A stretch of DNA of 59,915 nt from a virus. The notes under the pieces were generated by a model. The model had not been told where the DNA came from and did no database searches. It worked only from the letters and a program-made list of their open reading frames with translations. Location of the stretch: the IMG/VR virus record IMGVR_UViG_3300044712_001805, positions 1-59,915 of that record. One strand, 5' to 3'. Shown here one piece after another: positions 15,012-23,789 of the stretch. A program made the translations under genes and the position numbers. How positions within the stretch are numbered: position 1 is the stretch's first letter; every line of letters starts with the position of its first letter.

Positions 15012-15014
15012 GCC

Positions 15015-15389
15015 ATGTTCCTCTTCTTCTTGGTCCTCCTCGCGGTCAAACCGCTCCCCCCGTGCTCCTCCGCGCTCGCCGCGGGGACCTCCTGCAAGTA
15101 TGTCGTGCCGAAGGAGTGCGCCCCCGGGATGCCGCCCGGGACGACGTGCACGTGGCCGGACGCGGAGGTGCTGCTCCTGCGCGGGGCCGCGCCCGGATTC
15201 GCGGTCAGCCGGCGCGTGGCGATCGTCTATGGGCCGGAGCTCGTTCCGGTCCCCGCGGACGCGGTGCGCTTCGGGCACTTCGTCGAAATCCGCGACGACT
15301 GGTCGTCATGCCTGGCGCGGACGTCGTACGAGGAGTCGGCGTCGGTGAGCGTGATTACGAGCCCGAGCTGCGCGGTGCCGGTGCCGTGA
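15015..15389 (+). CDS. Predicted secreted Cys-containing protein
   Basis: 124 residues. The N-terminus MFLFFLVLLAVKPL is very hydrophobic and looks like a Sec signal or membrane anchor although it lacks a basic n-region. The remainder has five or six cysteines (CSS, TSCKY, KECAPG, TTCTW, SSCL, PSC) consistent with disulfides in the periplasm. It may be a moron-type protein acting on the host surface. GTGA overlap with the next gene. Confidence 0.5.
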   Translation: MFLFFLVLLAVKPLPPCSSALAAGTSCKYVVPKECAPGMPPGTTCTWPDAEVLLLRGAAPGFAVSRRVAIVYGPELVPVPADAVRFGHFVEIRDDWSSCLARTSYEESASVSVITSPSCAVPVP

Positions 15390-15754
15390 GCGCGAACTTC
15401 TCACTCCCGCCGCCGCCGGATCTGCGCGTCGAGCGGCTCTTCCGCGCCGCGCGCTGGATCCGACACGCCTACTTCGGCGCGGCGCCGACAACGTCCAAGA
15501 TGGACGAGCACGGCGAGCCGAAGCCGCGGTTCTGCGGGTGGCGGCTGCACCCGGACGACGTGGCGATGTGTCTGCGGGATCGCGAGCGCTGGTCGTCAAT
15601 GCGGGAAGAAGATGTGGCGTGTCCCGATCCGGAGAACAACCGCGTGTTCGTTGGGAAGGCGGCTTTCCTCGACGGCTACCTCTGCACGCCGGACGCGTCG
15701 GTGCCGCGCGGGGTCGTCGCTGTCCTGCTCGAGTGGGAGCCGCCGACGCCGTGA
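15386..15754 (+). CDS. Hypothetical protein
   Basis: 122 residues from GTG 15386. It has a mixed helix/strand pattern, cysteines at FCGW, MCL, ACP and LCT, and no recognised domain. Confidence 0.5.
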   Translation: MSANFSLPPPPDLRVERLFRAARWIRHAYFGAAPTTSKMDEHGEPKPRFCGWRLHPDDVAMCLRDRERWSSMREEDVACPDPENNRVFVGKAAFLDGYLCTPDASVPRGVVAVLLEWEPPTP

Positions 15755-16080
15755 TGGTTCGTCAGTCTCCCCTTATTCCGTGGCACCTGCCGAGGTTGAA
15801 GCTCCTCGCCATCGTGCACGACGCTCGCCGCACGCCCTGGCGCCGCAAGATCGACCGCAGGAGGCTCGTGCAGAGGGCCGTGAAGACGATGTCCTGGCGC
15901 GGCACGCACGCGCGGATACACCGCCGCTGGGGGCGACCGCCGGAAGCGGAGCCGTGCGTCTACTCCGGCGCGTGGCACTTCAACAAGATGCTGAGGCTCC
16001 ACTGGGAACCGTTCCTGATCGAGCTATACAAACCGCGCCCCTCCATCTTCGATCTCTTCAGGAAGAAAGGAACCGCATGA
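15754..16080 (+). CDS. Basic hypothetical protein
   Basis: 108 residues, strongly Arg/Lys/Trp-rich (PWRRKIDRRRL), suggesting nucleic-acid binding. ATG at 15754, or GTG one codon upstream. No family recognised. Confidence 0.5.
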   Translation: MVRQSPLIPWHLPRLKLLAIVHDARRTPWRRKIDRRRLVQRAVKTMSWRGTHARIHRRWGRPPEAEPCVYSGAWHFNKMLRLHWEPFLIELYKPRPSIFDLFRKKGTA

Positions 16081-16379
16081 CCGACGAACCGAACCTCGTC
16101 CCCGACAAGCTTCCCTTTCCGCTCATGTACCGCGTGGAGGACGACGCGCGCCGCGCGATCCTCGTCCCCGGCTCGCACCGCGTGCCGCAGCGGCTCCGCC
16201 TCTGGTTCAACTTCCCCGCGGCGATGTTGCTCCACGCCGAGATCCAGAAGGCGTGCATCTTCATGCCGAAGGACGAGTCGGGCCTGTACTACATGGAGTG
16301 CGCGGCGCTCCGGATGCAGACCGGGCACGAGCCGAAGCTGATCTCGAGCCTGTCGGAAGTCCCGGGGGTGTCGTCGTGA
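16077..16379 (+). CDS. Hypothetical protein
   Basis: 100 residues, ATGA overlap with the upstream gene and AAAGGA before the ATG. Likely a small alpha/beta protein; no motif recognised. Confidence 0.5.
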   Translation: MTDEPNLVPDKLPFPLMYRVEDDARRAILVPGSHRVPQRLRLWFNFPAAMLLHAEIQKACIFMPKDESGLYYMECAALRMQTGHEPKLISSLSEVPGVSS

Positions 16380-16792
16380 GGGGCGAGCGGGAGGTGGTCT
16401 CGCGCGACGGGAAGACGACGTACCTCGTGGACGTGTCGGGTACGCGCCGCTGCCGCGAGCCGCGCGCGACGCGGCGGGCGGGCCCCGAGCGCGACTGGGC
16501 GCGGCTGTTCCGCACGGGAACGCTGGCTCTCAAGCGGAAGGCGGCGGAGGCCGCGCTCGCGCTCGATGTGCCGAACAAGCGGAAGAACCGCGAGAAGAGC
16601 CTCCGCCGGCAGGAGCGCGCGGCCGCGTTTCCGAAAGGAGCGGCCCGCGTGGTGCGCGACTCGACGGCTCACGACCCCGGCCGGGTCGCCGGGCGCCTCA
16701 CCGCCGGCAAGCCGAAGTACGGGAAGGGGAGCGAGATGCCGCAGCGCTACCGGGGACGCATCGGGTTTCCGCACCGGAGAGACCTGAAGTGA
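16376..16792 (+). CDS. Very basic hypothetical protein
   Basis: 138 residues from GTG 16376, rich in Arg, Lys and Ala, and probably partly disordered with nucleic-acid affinity. No domain recognised. GTGA overlap with the next gene. Confidence 0.45.
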   Translation: MRGEREVVSRDGKTTYLVDVSGTRRCREPRATRRAGPERDWARLFRTGTLALKRKAAEAALALDVPNKRKNREKSLRRQERAAAFPKGAARVVRDSTAHDPGRVAGRLTAGKPKYGKGSEMPQRYRGRIGFPHRRDLK

Positions 16793-17049
16793 CCGCGCGG
16801 ACGATTGCGGTCGACGAGGGGAGCCACACCTCGAGAGCTCGCCGGCCGGAGCGCGCGCTGCGGTGCCTGACGTGCCCGCGCCCGGTGAAGACGAAGGACC
16901 ACCGCACGGTGGAGCGCCGCAAGGGGCGGTGCTGGACGTTCGTCGAGACGAAGATCGTGACGGAGTGCTCGCGCTGCGGCGTCCGGAAGCGGACGCGGAT
17001 CACCACCGAGATGGACGACGGCGTGGCCCAGAAGGGCTACGTGCCTTAG
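16789..17049 (+). CDS. Zinc-ribbon protein, last gene of the small-gene block
   Basis: 86 residues from GTG 16789. CLTC and CSRC, about 37 residues apart, form a ribbon with basic strands between. A terminator follows, so it ends the transcription unit that starts near 9757. Confidence 0.55.
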   Translation: MTARTIAVDEGSHTSRARRPERALRCLTCPRPVKTKDHRTVERRKGRCWTFVETKIVTECSRCGVRKRTRITTEMDDGVAQKGYVP

Positions 17050-17078
17050 ACTTTTCTGGTCATCCACCCCATCCCCCT

Positions 17079-17110
17079 CGGCCCCGCCACCGCGCGGGGC
17101 CGCTTCTTGT
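17079..17110 (+). terminator. Rho-independent terminator closing the small-gene block
   Basis: CGGCCCCGC (17079-17087) pairs perfectly with GCGGGGCCG (17094-17102) around a 6-nt loop, followed by CTTCTTGT. The T-tract is weak but the stem is strong and lies just after the last gene. Confidence 0.7.
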
Positions 17111-17349
17111 CGGGCGTTTCTCGTCGTTTCTCCTCTAGCCCATTCGCGTTTCCTCTGAAGTCAGAGTCGATGCGGCATCGGAATCCCTTGTTCTGGCCTG
17201 AAAATTCGTCACGGAGTGCTCCAGTTCGGCGTCTTCTCGCCCGGGTCGTCCGGCTCGCGCGGAGCCGAAGCGCAGCATTTTCCCCACAGAAACACAGAGG
17301 CCGGGAAGTGTCTCGGCGGAGGTCGCGAACGTGAACTGAGGCGCTCGCC
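17103..17349. other. Gap before terminase genes; no gene supported
   Basis: About 250 bp of lower-GC sequence. It has three CGTTTC repeats (17114-17155), a small inverted repeat GATGC/GCATC near 17169 and no promoter I can defend. A late promoter for the structural module could lie here. A 75-residue reading frame at 17107-17334 has the Arg/Ser composition of a chance frame and is not called. Confidence 0.4.
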
Positions 17350-17517
17350 GTGAACTTCGTCTGCCCCCACCACGACGTCTTCGACTGCCGCGAGTGCCGG
17401 CGGGGGCGCCCGGTGTTCTATCGGTGGCACGCGATCGGGATGCCGCCCGCGGCTCCGGAGCCGGGCCGCCCGCGCGGGGACCGCCGCCGGAGCTCGTGGA
17501 GGTCCCTGTGGCACTGA
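17350..17517 (+). CDS. Small zinc-finger-like protein upstream of terminase
   Basis: 55 residues from GTG 17350 with TGAGG upstream. CPHHDVFDCREC gives a compact Cys/His cluster, and the C-terminus is basic (RGDRRR). It overlaps the terminase small-subunit start by 10 bp. Small HNH or zinc proteins often flank terminase genes, but no HNH motif is present. Confidence 0.45.
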   Translation: MNFVCPHHDVFDCRECRRGRPVFYRWHAIGMPPAAPEPGRPRGDRRRSSWRSLWH

Positions 17518-18104
17518 CGGCCAAGCTCCCGAGCGTCGAGGAGGCCGTCGCGATCGACCGCTCCCACGCGACGCAGCTCTACCGGAAGTCCATCGACTAC
17601 GCCAAAGTGCGTTTCGTCCAGGCGCTCGTGGACGCGGCGGGCGACGTGGACGAGGCGGCCGAGGCGATCGGCTTCTCGCTGATGCGGCTCTACGCGGCGC
17701 GCGCTCGAGACGAGGCGTTCGCGAAGCGCTGGGACGACGCGGCCAAGATCGCCGAGTCCGTGCGGGCGGACCGGATGGAGCACGCGACCGCCAAGCGCGC
17801 GATCGAGGGGACGCCGTACAAGCGCTACGACAAGGACGGGAAGCTCTTCGAGGAGGGCTCGGTCCCGGACACGGCTGCCGCGGCCTTGATGCTGAAGGCG
17901 TACCGGCCGGAGAAGTTCCGGCGCAAGGAGGTCGAGGCGCCGCGCGGCGGGGCCGATGGCTTCGCGACCTTCGTCGAGCTGGTGCGCTACGCGGCGGAGC
18001 GCGACCGGTTGGCGGGACGGACGGATCGCGCCCTCCCCGAGTCCCCGGCGATCGAGGCGGAGGTGGTGCCGACGGTGCCGCCCCTCGTGAGGTCGGCGCC
18101 GTGA
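17508..18104 (+). CDS. terS: Terminase small subunit
   Basis: 198 residues from GTG 17508 with GGAGGT 5 nt upstream. The N-terminal helical region (VRFVQALVDAAGDVDEAAEAIGFSLMRLY) is a helix-turn-helix typical of phage small terminases, followed by FAKRWDDA and a later LMLKAYRPEKFR motif seen in that family. It would recognise the packaging site and recruit the large subunit, whose gene overlaps by 4 bp. Confidence 0.8.
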   Translation: MALTAKLPSVEEAVAIDRSHATQLYRKSIDYAKVRFVQALVDAAGDVDEAAEAIGFSLMRLYAARARDEAFAKRWDDAAKIAESVRADRMEHATAKRAIEGTPYKRYDKDGKLFEEGSVPDTAAAALMLKAYRPEKFRRKEVEAPRGGADGFATFVELVRYAAERDRLAGRTDRALPESPAIEAEVVPTVPPLVRSAP

Positions 18105-19630
18105 GCGCGGTCCCCGAGCGCGTGAGTCAGCACGACGAGGCGTACCTCGACCGAATGCCGAGGTGGAAGAAGGATCCGTACGCCTTCTGGCGCGAGATGC
18201 TCGCGATTCCCTGCTTCGATGGCGACGAGTTCCTCACGGACGACCAGAAGCTTCTCGTCGACTCGTACATGAAGAACCACCGGACGGCCTGCACGTCGGG
18301 CAACTCGACGGGCAAGACGTTCGTGCACGCGCTGATCGTCCTGCACTTCCTCGCGCTCTGGGAGGATTCGATCGTCATCACGACGGGCGCCTCCGAGGAG
18401 GTCGTGAGCAACCTCTGGGACGAGATCCGGCGCCTCTACAACGGGGCGAGGTACCCGCTCGGTGGGCAGCTCGTGGACCTCGAGCTGCGCTTCGGGCCGA
18501 AGTGGTACGCCCGCGGGATCTCGACGAACAACATGACGCGCCTCCAGGGGAAGCACGCGGGGCGCGTCCTCTTCCTCATCGAGGAGGCCGTCGGCGTCGA
18601 GCCGTGGGTGTTCGAGGCGGGCGAGGGGAACGCGGTCGGTGAAGAGGACCGGATCCTCGCGTCGGCGAACCCGACGGACGCCACGTGCGCGTTCTACGAC
18701 GAGCTCCAGAAGGACGGGAAGTGGAACGTCGTGGAGATCTCGTGCCTCAACCACCCAAACGTGGTGACCGGAAGGAACCTCATCTCCGGCGCCTGCACGC
18801 GGCGGTTCGTCGAGGACATGCTGCGCAATTACGGGGAGGACCACCCGGTCTACAAGGCGCGCGTCCTCGGGAAGTGGTCGCGCGAGCTCGGGCGGCTCTT
18901 CCCGGACTGGAGTGCGGCGCGCCACACGTACGACCCGCGGCTCGTCCGGATCCAGCCGTGGTGGACGCACTGGATCGCGGGCGACTGGGGCTTCCGCCAC
19001 AACTCGGCGTTCTACTTCTTCGCGCTCGACCCGGTCGACTCGACGATCTACGTCTACGACGAGCTCGTCGTGAACGGGCTCGTGGCCGCGCAGCTCGGGA
19101 ACGACGTCGGCGCGCTCGCAAACCCCGGAATCCAGCGCGGCGTCGTGCAGGAGTTCCAGAACGTCTACCTCGCACACGACGCCTTCGGGCACCAGGGCGA
19201 GACGGCGCGGACGCGCGCGGAGCTCTTCTCCGAGGCGGCGGCCGAGTGGGGGCTCCCGAAGGCGGTCCCGGCGCCGCGCGACCGCGTGTCGGGGTTCAAC
19301 CTCATCACCGCGCTCCTGCGGAACGACGGGCTCAAGGTCTCGCTCGTGTGCTCGAACCTCATCAAGAAGATGCCGCTCGCGATGCGCGACCCGAAGAGGC
19401 CGGAGGACGGGCTGAAGTGCGAGGGGGACGATGAGATCGACGGTCTCTACAAGGGGGTTCTCGCGCGGCCGACCGAGGCGGAGATGCCCGCGGCGGTGAA
19501 GATCGCGCAGCAGATCACTGCTGTGGACCCGCACGGGATCGCGATGCAGTCGAGGATCCTCGCCTCCCGCGAGCGCGGCGACGGCGCCGAGGTGTTCTCG
19601 CTGCGGGGCCGGAGGTACGCGGGCCGATGA
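18101..19630 (+). CDS. terL: Terminase large subunit
   Basis: 509 residues, near the usual length. The ATPase domain shows a P-loop GNSTGKT (67-73), VITTGASEEVVSNLW (adenine/coupling region) and a Walker B VLFLIEEA ending at E161-E162. The C-terminal RNase H-like nuclease has D295 in AGDWGF and a later YLAHDAFG. It drives DNA into the prohead and cuts the concatemer. The GTG start overlaps the small subunit (GTGA). Confidence 0.93.
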   Translation: MSAVPERVSQHDEAYLDRMPRWKKDPYAFWREMLAIPCFDGDEFLTDDQKLLVDSYMKNHRTACTSGNSTGKTFVHALIVLHFLALWEDSIVITTGASEEVVSNLWDEIRRLYNGARYPLGGQLVDLELRFGPKWYARGISTNNMTRLQGKHAGRVLFLIEEAVGVEPWVFEAGEGNAVGEEDRILASANPTDATCAFYDELQKDGKWNVVEISCLNHPNVVTGRNLISGACTRRFVEDMLRNYGEDHPVYKARVLGKWSRELGRLFPDWSAARHTYDPRLVRIQPWWTHWIAGDWGFRHNSAFYFFALDPVDSTIYVYDELVVNGLVAAQLGNDVGALANPGIQRGVVQEFQNVYLAHDAFGHQGETARTRAELFSEAAAEWGLPKAVPAPRDRVSGFNLITALLRNDGLKVSLVCSNLIKKMPLAMRDPKRPEDGLKCEGDDEIDGLYKGVLARPTEAEMPAAVKIAQQITAVDPHGIAMQSRILASRERGDGAEVFSLRGRRYAGR

Positions 19631-20061
19631 GCGGGGGGACGCTGCTCTGGCCGATCCCGGGAAAGCTCGCCGCGGATGCGCTCCTCGCGCTCCGGCGGCA
19701 GTCGCCCTCCGGGTGCCTCTGCCGGACGGACGCCCCGCTCTTCGTCGAGGACGAGGACGGCGCGGTCCTCTTCCTGCGCGTGGACCCGACGACCGCGCGC
19801 CACGTCTCCCCCTCGGGCGGGGACATGGGGCGCGGGTGGTCCTACTTCGAGTGGTTCCCGCGGCGCGACGAGGGTCCGGTCGGCGCCTTCTGCTTCGAGG
19901 GGCCGCCCCCGCTCGTCGAGGAGGTCGCCCGCTCCCTGCCGAACGTCTACGCGGTCGACGGGGCGCGCGCGTTCCCGATCTTCGGCTGCAGCGGCGGCGC
20001 CGCGCACGCCGCGGTCTGCTACGTCAATGTCTACCCGAACGAGATGGTTGCGGAGGGCTGA
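19627..20061 (+). CDS. Hypothetical protein after terminase
   Basis: 144 residues, ATGA overlap with the terminase. Beta-rich with several aromatic residues (YFEWFPRRD, VCYVNVYPNE). No family recognised. The coupling suggests a role in packaging or head assembly, but this is inference. Confidence 0.55.
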   Translation: MSGGTLLWPIPGKLAADALLALRRQSPSGCLCRTDAPLFVEDEDGAVLFLRVDPTTARHVSPSGGDMGRGWSYFEWFPRRDEGPVGAFCFEGPPPLVEEVARSLPNVYAVDGARAFPIFGCSGGAAHAAVCYVNVYPNEMVAEG

Positions 20062-20062
20062 C

Positions 20063-20221
20063 ATGCCGGCCAAGTACGACTCGATCAAGGCGCACCTGCT
20101 CCGCAAGGGGTTCTCCGAGAAAGAAGCCAAGACGTCGGCCGCGAAGATCTACAACTCCGAGCGCCCGGCGGGCGCCCCGCCCGTGGTGCGCGGGTACGAC
20201 AAGAAGAAAGGGAAGCGATGA
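20063..20221 (+). CDS. Small phage protein of the KAHLLRKGFSEKEA type
   Basis: 52 residues, ATG with GGAGGG upstream. SIKAHLLRKGFSEKEAKTSAAKIYN resembles a widespread small phage or bacterial protein with a short helix-turn-helix-like fold (DUF7218-like). The tail is basic. ATGA overlap with the next gene. Confidence 0.5.
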   Translation: MPAKYDSIKAHLLRKGFSEKEAKTSAAKIYNSERPAGAPPVVRGYDKKKGKR

Positions 20222-20895
20222 AGTTCTACGGACGCGACGTGGCGGTGCGCGCGAGCGCCCACATCGAGAAGCTCGGCGTGGTGCTCGCCCTCATCAAGGA
20301 CAAGGCGTTCCTGCCAGATCAGGAGCGCGCGATCAAGGCCGCCGGCGCCGACATCCACCGGGTCTTCCACTCCTTCAGCCCGGCCGAGGTCGAGTGGGCC
20401 GTCGATGAGGCGCGCGCGGCCGGGCGCCAGGTCGCGGACTTCGTGGGCGTCCCGAAGCCGTTCCTCTCGGCTGAGGACGTGGCCGAGTGGGCGGCGAAGT
20501 GGAAGCTGACGTTCACGACCGAGGAGGAGGCGGCGCTCCTGGCGCGCGGGTTCGAGCCGCACGTGGCGGCGCTCCTCGGGACGCGGGATCTCCGGACGCA
20601 GCTCGAGATCGACCGCGACGAGGCGCGCGCGGCGGCCGGGAGCGGCACCTGCTCCTGCGGCGACCCGCGGGCCCTCGGGATCGTTCACCGGGCGCCCGAG
20701 TCCCCGTGCTTCCTCTACGCCGAGCCGGTCGAGGAGGGGAATGCCGAGGACGAGGACGTCGAACTCTCGCTCGAGGAGGCGCGCGAGCGCCTGAAGGCGA
20801 AGGGCTACCTCGACGGAGAGGAGCCGGCGAAACCGGCTCCGGAGCCGGAGAAGCCGGCCGAGAACCAGAGCACTACCGGCGAAAAGCCGGAGTAA
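20218..20895 (+). CDS. Hypothetical helical protein
   Basis: 225 residues, mostly helical, with a CSCGDP motif near 142 and an acidic/Pro-rich disordered C-terminus (about 170-225). No domain recognised. It may be a head-assembly accessory protein because it lies next to terminase. Confidence 0.5.
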   Translation: MKFYGRDVAVRASAHIEKLGVVLALIKDKAFLPDQERAIKAAGADIHRVFHSFSPAEVEWAVDEARAAGRQVADFVGVPKPFLSAEDVAEWAAKWKLTFTTEEEAALLARGFEPHVAALLGTRDLRTQLEIDRDEARAAAGSGTCSCGDPRALGIVHRAPESPCFLYAEPVEEGNAEDEDVELSLEEARERLKAKGYLDGEEPAKPAPEPEKPAENQSTTGEKPE

Positions 20896-20910
20896 CAGGA
20901 GGCTACGACC

Positions 20911-21651
20911 ATGGCCGAATCGTTTTCCACGGACTGCGGCTTCTACGTCGCGAGCTTGGGGGCGGTCTACCAGCTCGGCACCACGAACGGCGACATCGTC
21001 CCGCGCAACGGGAACGCCGCCTCCGATCTCCAGCGCGGGCTCGGGATGCTCTTCACGGGGACCGCGGCGGCGCCGGCGCCCCACCGCGCTCTCCACAATC
21101 AACTCCTCCCGCGCGGCCTCTATCTGGTGCAGACCGTGCCGGGAACGGCGCTGGCGAGCTTCACGACCCGCGCGAGTCTGAGCGGGACCTTCGTGAACTC
21201 GGCGACGGTCGGCGGCGCTCAGGTCGCGGGGACCATCTCTGCGGGCGCGCTGAACCTCCTCGGCCGGACGATCGCGATCAAGGCGTGGGGGACGCTGGGC
21301 GTCACCGGCACGCCGAACTACACCGTCGACGTGGCGCTCGGCACGAACATCCTGGCGACGACCGGCGTGCGCGCGATGGCGGCCGCCACCTCGCCGCTGG
21401 GGTGGTATCTCGACGTCGCCGCCACCGTCACCACGGCGGGCGCGTCCGGCGTCGTCGTCTCCGGTGGCACGTTCACCGCGGGGGAGAACTCGGCCGTCGT
21501 CAGCTTCCCTCTGACGAACAGCACGCCGGGGACCGGGCTCTCGATCGATCTCACGGCGGCCTACGCGTTCACGCTCAACGCCACGAGCTCGGCGTCGGAT
21601 CCCGCGAACACGCTCAAGTGCTACGGGACGATCGTCGAGATCATCTTCTAG
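20911..21651 (+). CDS. Beta-rich surface or structural protein
   Basis: 246 residues, ATG with CAGGAGG. Composition is Thr/Ala/Gly/Ser-rich with repeated hydrophobic strands, like a jelly-roll or Ig-type shell or fibre domain. No family recognised. Its neighbours are the collagen-like and Ig-like genes, so it probably belongs to the same surface structure. Confidence 0.5.
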   Translation: MAESFSTDCGFYVASLGAVYQLGTTNGDIVPRNGNAASDLQRGLGMLFTGTAAAPAPHRALHNQLLPRGLYLVQTVPGTALASFTTRASLSGTFVNSATVGGAQVAGTISAGALNLLGRTIAIKAWGTLGVTGTPNYTVDVALGTNILATTGVRAMAAATSPLGWYLDVAATVTTAGASGVVVSGGTFTAGENSAVVSFPLTNSTPGTGLSIDLTAAYAFTLNATSSASDPANTLKCYGTIVEIIF

Positions 21652-21674
21652 GCCAGGAAATCAAGGAGATGCGA

Positions 21675-23138
21675 GTGGGCAGCGCCATGAAGACCTACGC
21701 AAAGCGACTCATTGCCGCGGGTTTCTTCGCGGCGCTGCCCCTCGTCGGTCAGATCGTCGTCGTCCCCGGCGGTGGTGGATCCGGCTCCACAGGCCCCACT
21801 GGCGCCACGGGGGCCACCGGCTCAACTGGCGCGACGGGTGCCACCGGTGCGACCGGCCCCGTCGCTGGATCCTCCGGCCAGTACGTCTACAACAACGCCG
21901 GAGCGGCGGCCGGCGGCAACCTGCTCAACGGCACGAACCTCGTCGAGCAGCAGAACGGAACGAACGCGCAGACGTTCAACCTGTACGGGAGCTACACGAG
22001 TGCGACGAACTTCGTGCGCATGGCTCTCGACGCTTCCGACGCGCTCTCGTTTCAAATCGGCACGTCCTACGGCACCGCGGGCGGCACCGCGCGCCAGTTG
22101 ATCCTCGGCGGCGGCGAGATGGTCACGGATGCTGCGCCACCGATCCGCGGCATCTTCGGCAAATCGGCCTACTCGCAGGCAACCACGAACAACACCGGCG
22201 GAAACGTCATCATCGCGGGCGGGCTCGGGCGGCGGTTCTACACGTTCGTCACGCCGAACAGCACCGGCGGCAAGACGTTCACGCTGACCGCGAACGGGTC
22301 GGCCGTGGTCCTGACCGAGGGCACGTCATTCAACTGCAACACGCTGACCACGACGCAGTGCGCCACGAACATGGCGACGGCGATCAACGCGGACTCCACG
22401 CTCGGGCCGCTGATGACGGCGACGGGAGTTGGAGCCTCGTGCTACCTCGACAAGAAGAGCACGCTCTACACGCTGACCATCGCCACGAACGCGGGGGCGC
22501 CCGCGACGGCGACGAGCGGGACGGATGGAAGCACGAGTCACTACTCTTCCACAATGAACGGCAACACGACGTTCGCGGATGGCACGCAGGGTGGGAATAC
22601 GCCCACCACGCCACAATTGATCTTCGGCGGGCTGACCGGACGCGCCGGCTTCTCGTGGAGCAGCGGCGCCGATGGGATTGCGACGTGGCTCGTGCTGAAC
22701 ACGCTTCCGGCATACAAGTTCAAAACGCAAGAGTTCACGGTGCTCGCTGACGGGAACGCTGGAACATGGCTACGGGGCTCGCTCAGCACCCAACTCACGC
22801 TGAATACCGGAGCGACGACCACGAACACCGCAGCCAATCTCGCCCCAGCGAATTCGAAGCTCATCGCAATCATGGTACGTGTTACCACCACTATTACGAC
22901 CGCCGCTAACTTCGCAATCAGCGTGACTGGCGGCAATGCGTTCGCGATGATCGGCACCGGCACGACGAGCCTTACAACGCTGACGGCTAATACGACCTAT
23001 ACGCTTGTACCCGTGCTCCACACGGATCAGTACAACGCAACGGCGACCACGCTGACTGTCACCACAAATGCCAACCCAGGCGCGGGCGTTCTGCGGATCA
23101 CATCGATCTACGAGACGTTCTCGCCGCCGACAAGCTAG
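21675..23138 (+). CDS. Collagen-like surface protein with N-terminal signal-like sequence
   Basis: 487 residues from GTG 21675, which has AAGGAG at proper spacing; ATG 21669 touches that site and ATG 21687 is too far. The N-terminus (KTYAKRLIAAGFFAALPLVGQ) looks like a Sec signal peptide. Residues about 34-62 are nine or ten G-X-Y triplets (GPT, GAT, GST), a collagen-like stem. The remaining 420 residues are Thr/Asn/Gly-rich beta structure. Collagen stems trimerise phage fibres, but a signal peptide is unusual in a virion protein, so it could be an exported surface protein. The last 400 bp are less GC-rich than their surroundings. Confidence 0.65.
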   Translation: MGSAMKTYAKRLIAAGFFAALPLVGQIVVVPGGGGSGSTGPTGATGATGSTGATGATGATGPVAGSSGQYVYNNAGAAAGGNLLNGTNLVEQQNGTNAQTFNLYGSYTSATNFVRMALDASDALSFQIGTSYGTAGGTARQLILGGGEMVTDAAPPIRGIFGKSAYSQATTNNTGGNVIIAGGLGRRFYTFVTPNSTGGKTFTLTANGSAVVLTEGTSFNCNTLTTTQCATNMATAINADSTLGPLMTATGVGASCYLDKKSTLYTLTIATNAGAPATATSGTDGSTSHYSSTMNGNTTFADGTQGGNTPTTPQLIFGGLTGRAGFSWSSGADGIATWLVLNTLPAYKFKTQEFTVLADGNAGTWLRGSLSTQLTLNTGATTTNTAANLAPANSKLIAIMVRVTTTITTAANFAISVTGGNAFAMIGTGTTSLTTLTANTTYTLVPVLHTDQYNATATTLTVTTNANPGAGVLRITSIYETFSPPTS

Positions 23139-23146
23139 GAGTAGAC

Positions 23147-23440
23147 GTGGAAATCAATGCGATCACCATCACCTTTCCGGGAACCGCGACCGACTACGTC
23201 AAGGCCAAGGACGCAGCCGGATCGCTCTGGACGCCGAGCGGGACGCTGACCGTGACCAGCTCAGACGCGAATGTCGTGACCGCGCAGGTCAGCAACGCCG
23301 GGACTCAGGCGGTGCTCTTCACGTCCAAGGGCCTCGGGAGCGCCACGGTGACGATCTCGGACGCCACGCAGACGCTCACCGTCCCTGTCACCGTCACGCA
23401 CGGCCCCGAAGTCGCGCTCGTGCTGGTGGACGCGCCCTAG
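23147..23440 (+). CDS. Ig-like (Big_2-type) domain protein
   Basis: 97 residues from GTG 23147 with AGGAG. One Ig-like domain: LTVTSSDANVVTAQV, then GTQAVLFTSKGLGSATVTIS matches bacterial Ig group 2. Such domains decorate phage heads or tails and bind surfaces weakly. It may associate with the preceding fibre-like protein. Confidence 0.7.
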   Translation: MEINAITITFPGTATDYVKAKDAAGSLWTPSGTLTVTSSDANVVTAQVSNAGTQAVLFTSKGLGSATVTISDATQTLTVPVTVTHGPEVALVLVDAP

Positions 23441-23441
23441 G

Positions 23442-23789
23442 TTGCGTCCCATCCTCGCCCTCTGCCTCGCGGCGGCGATCGGGACGAGCGGATGCAGCTT
23501 GTCCCAAGCGCGCTGGGCCTGTCGGCTCGGCGTGCTGGGTGACATCGTCTCGACCGAGGTCCGCGTGCAGCAGGGGGCGCAGGAGATGAACCCGTTGGCG
23601 AAGCAGACGCCGGCAGGCGTGGCGCTCGTCTCGACGGCGGCCGTGGAGCTGGCCGCGACGAAGCTCGTCAAGGACGGGCACGCCAAGAGCGCGACGTGGC
23701 TCTACCGCGGATGCGCGGTGGTCCACTTCGCGGCTGCGTCGTGGAACGCGAGCCAGTCGCCGGACCGCTCGAAGCGGGGGCTGCGCTGA
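23442..23789 (+). CDS. Predicted lipoprotein
   Basis: 115 residues from a TTG start. RPILALCLAAAIGTSGC is a short signal with a lipobox-like TSGC cut, so a lipid-anchored periplasmic protein is likely. Later helices have EMNP, and a hydrophobic stretch lies near 64-76. Its role is unknown; it might alter the host envelope or act in exclusion. Confidence 0.55.
   Translation: MRPILALCLAAAIGTSGCSLSQARWACRLGVLGDIVSTEVRVQQGAQEMNPLAKQTPAGVALVSTAAVELAATKLVKDGHAKSATWLYRGCAVVHFAAASWNASQSPDRSKRGLR

Noticed and set aside
17107-17334. 75-codon frame before the terminase genes
   Set aside because: Ser/Arg-rich, no ribosome site, atypical third-position usage; it reads through the terminator tail.
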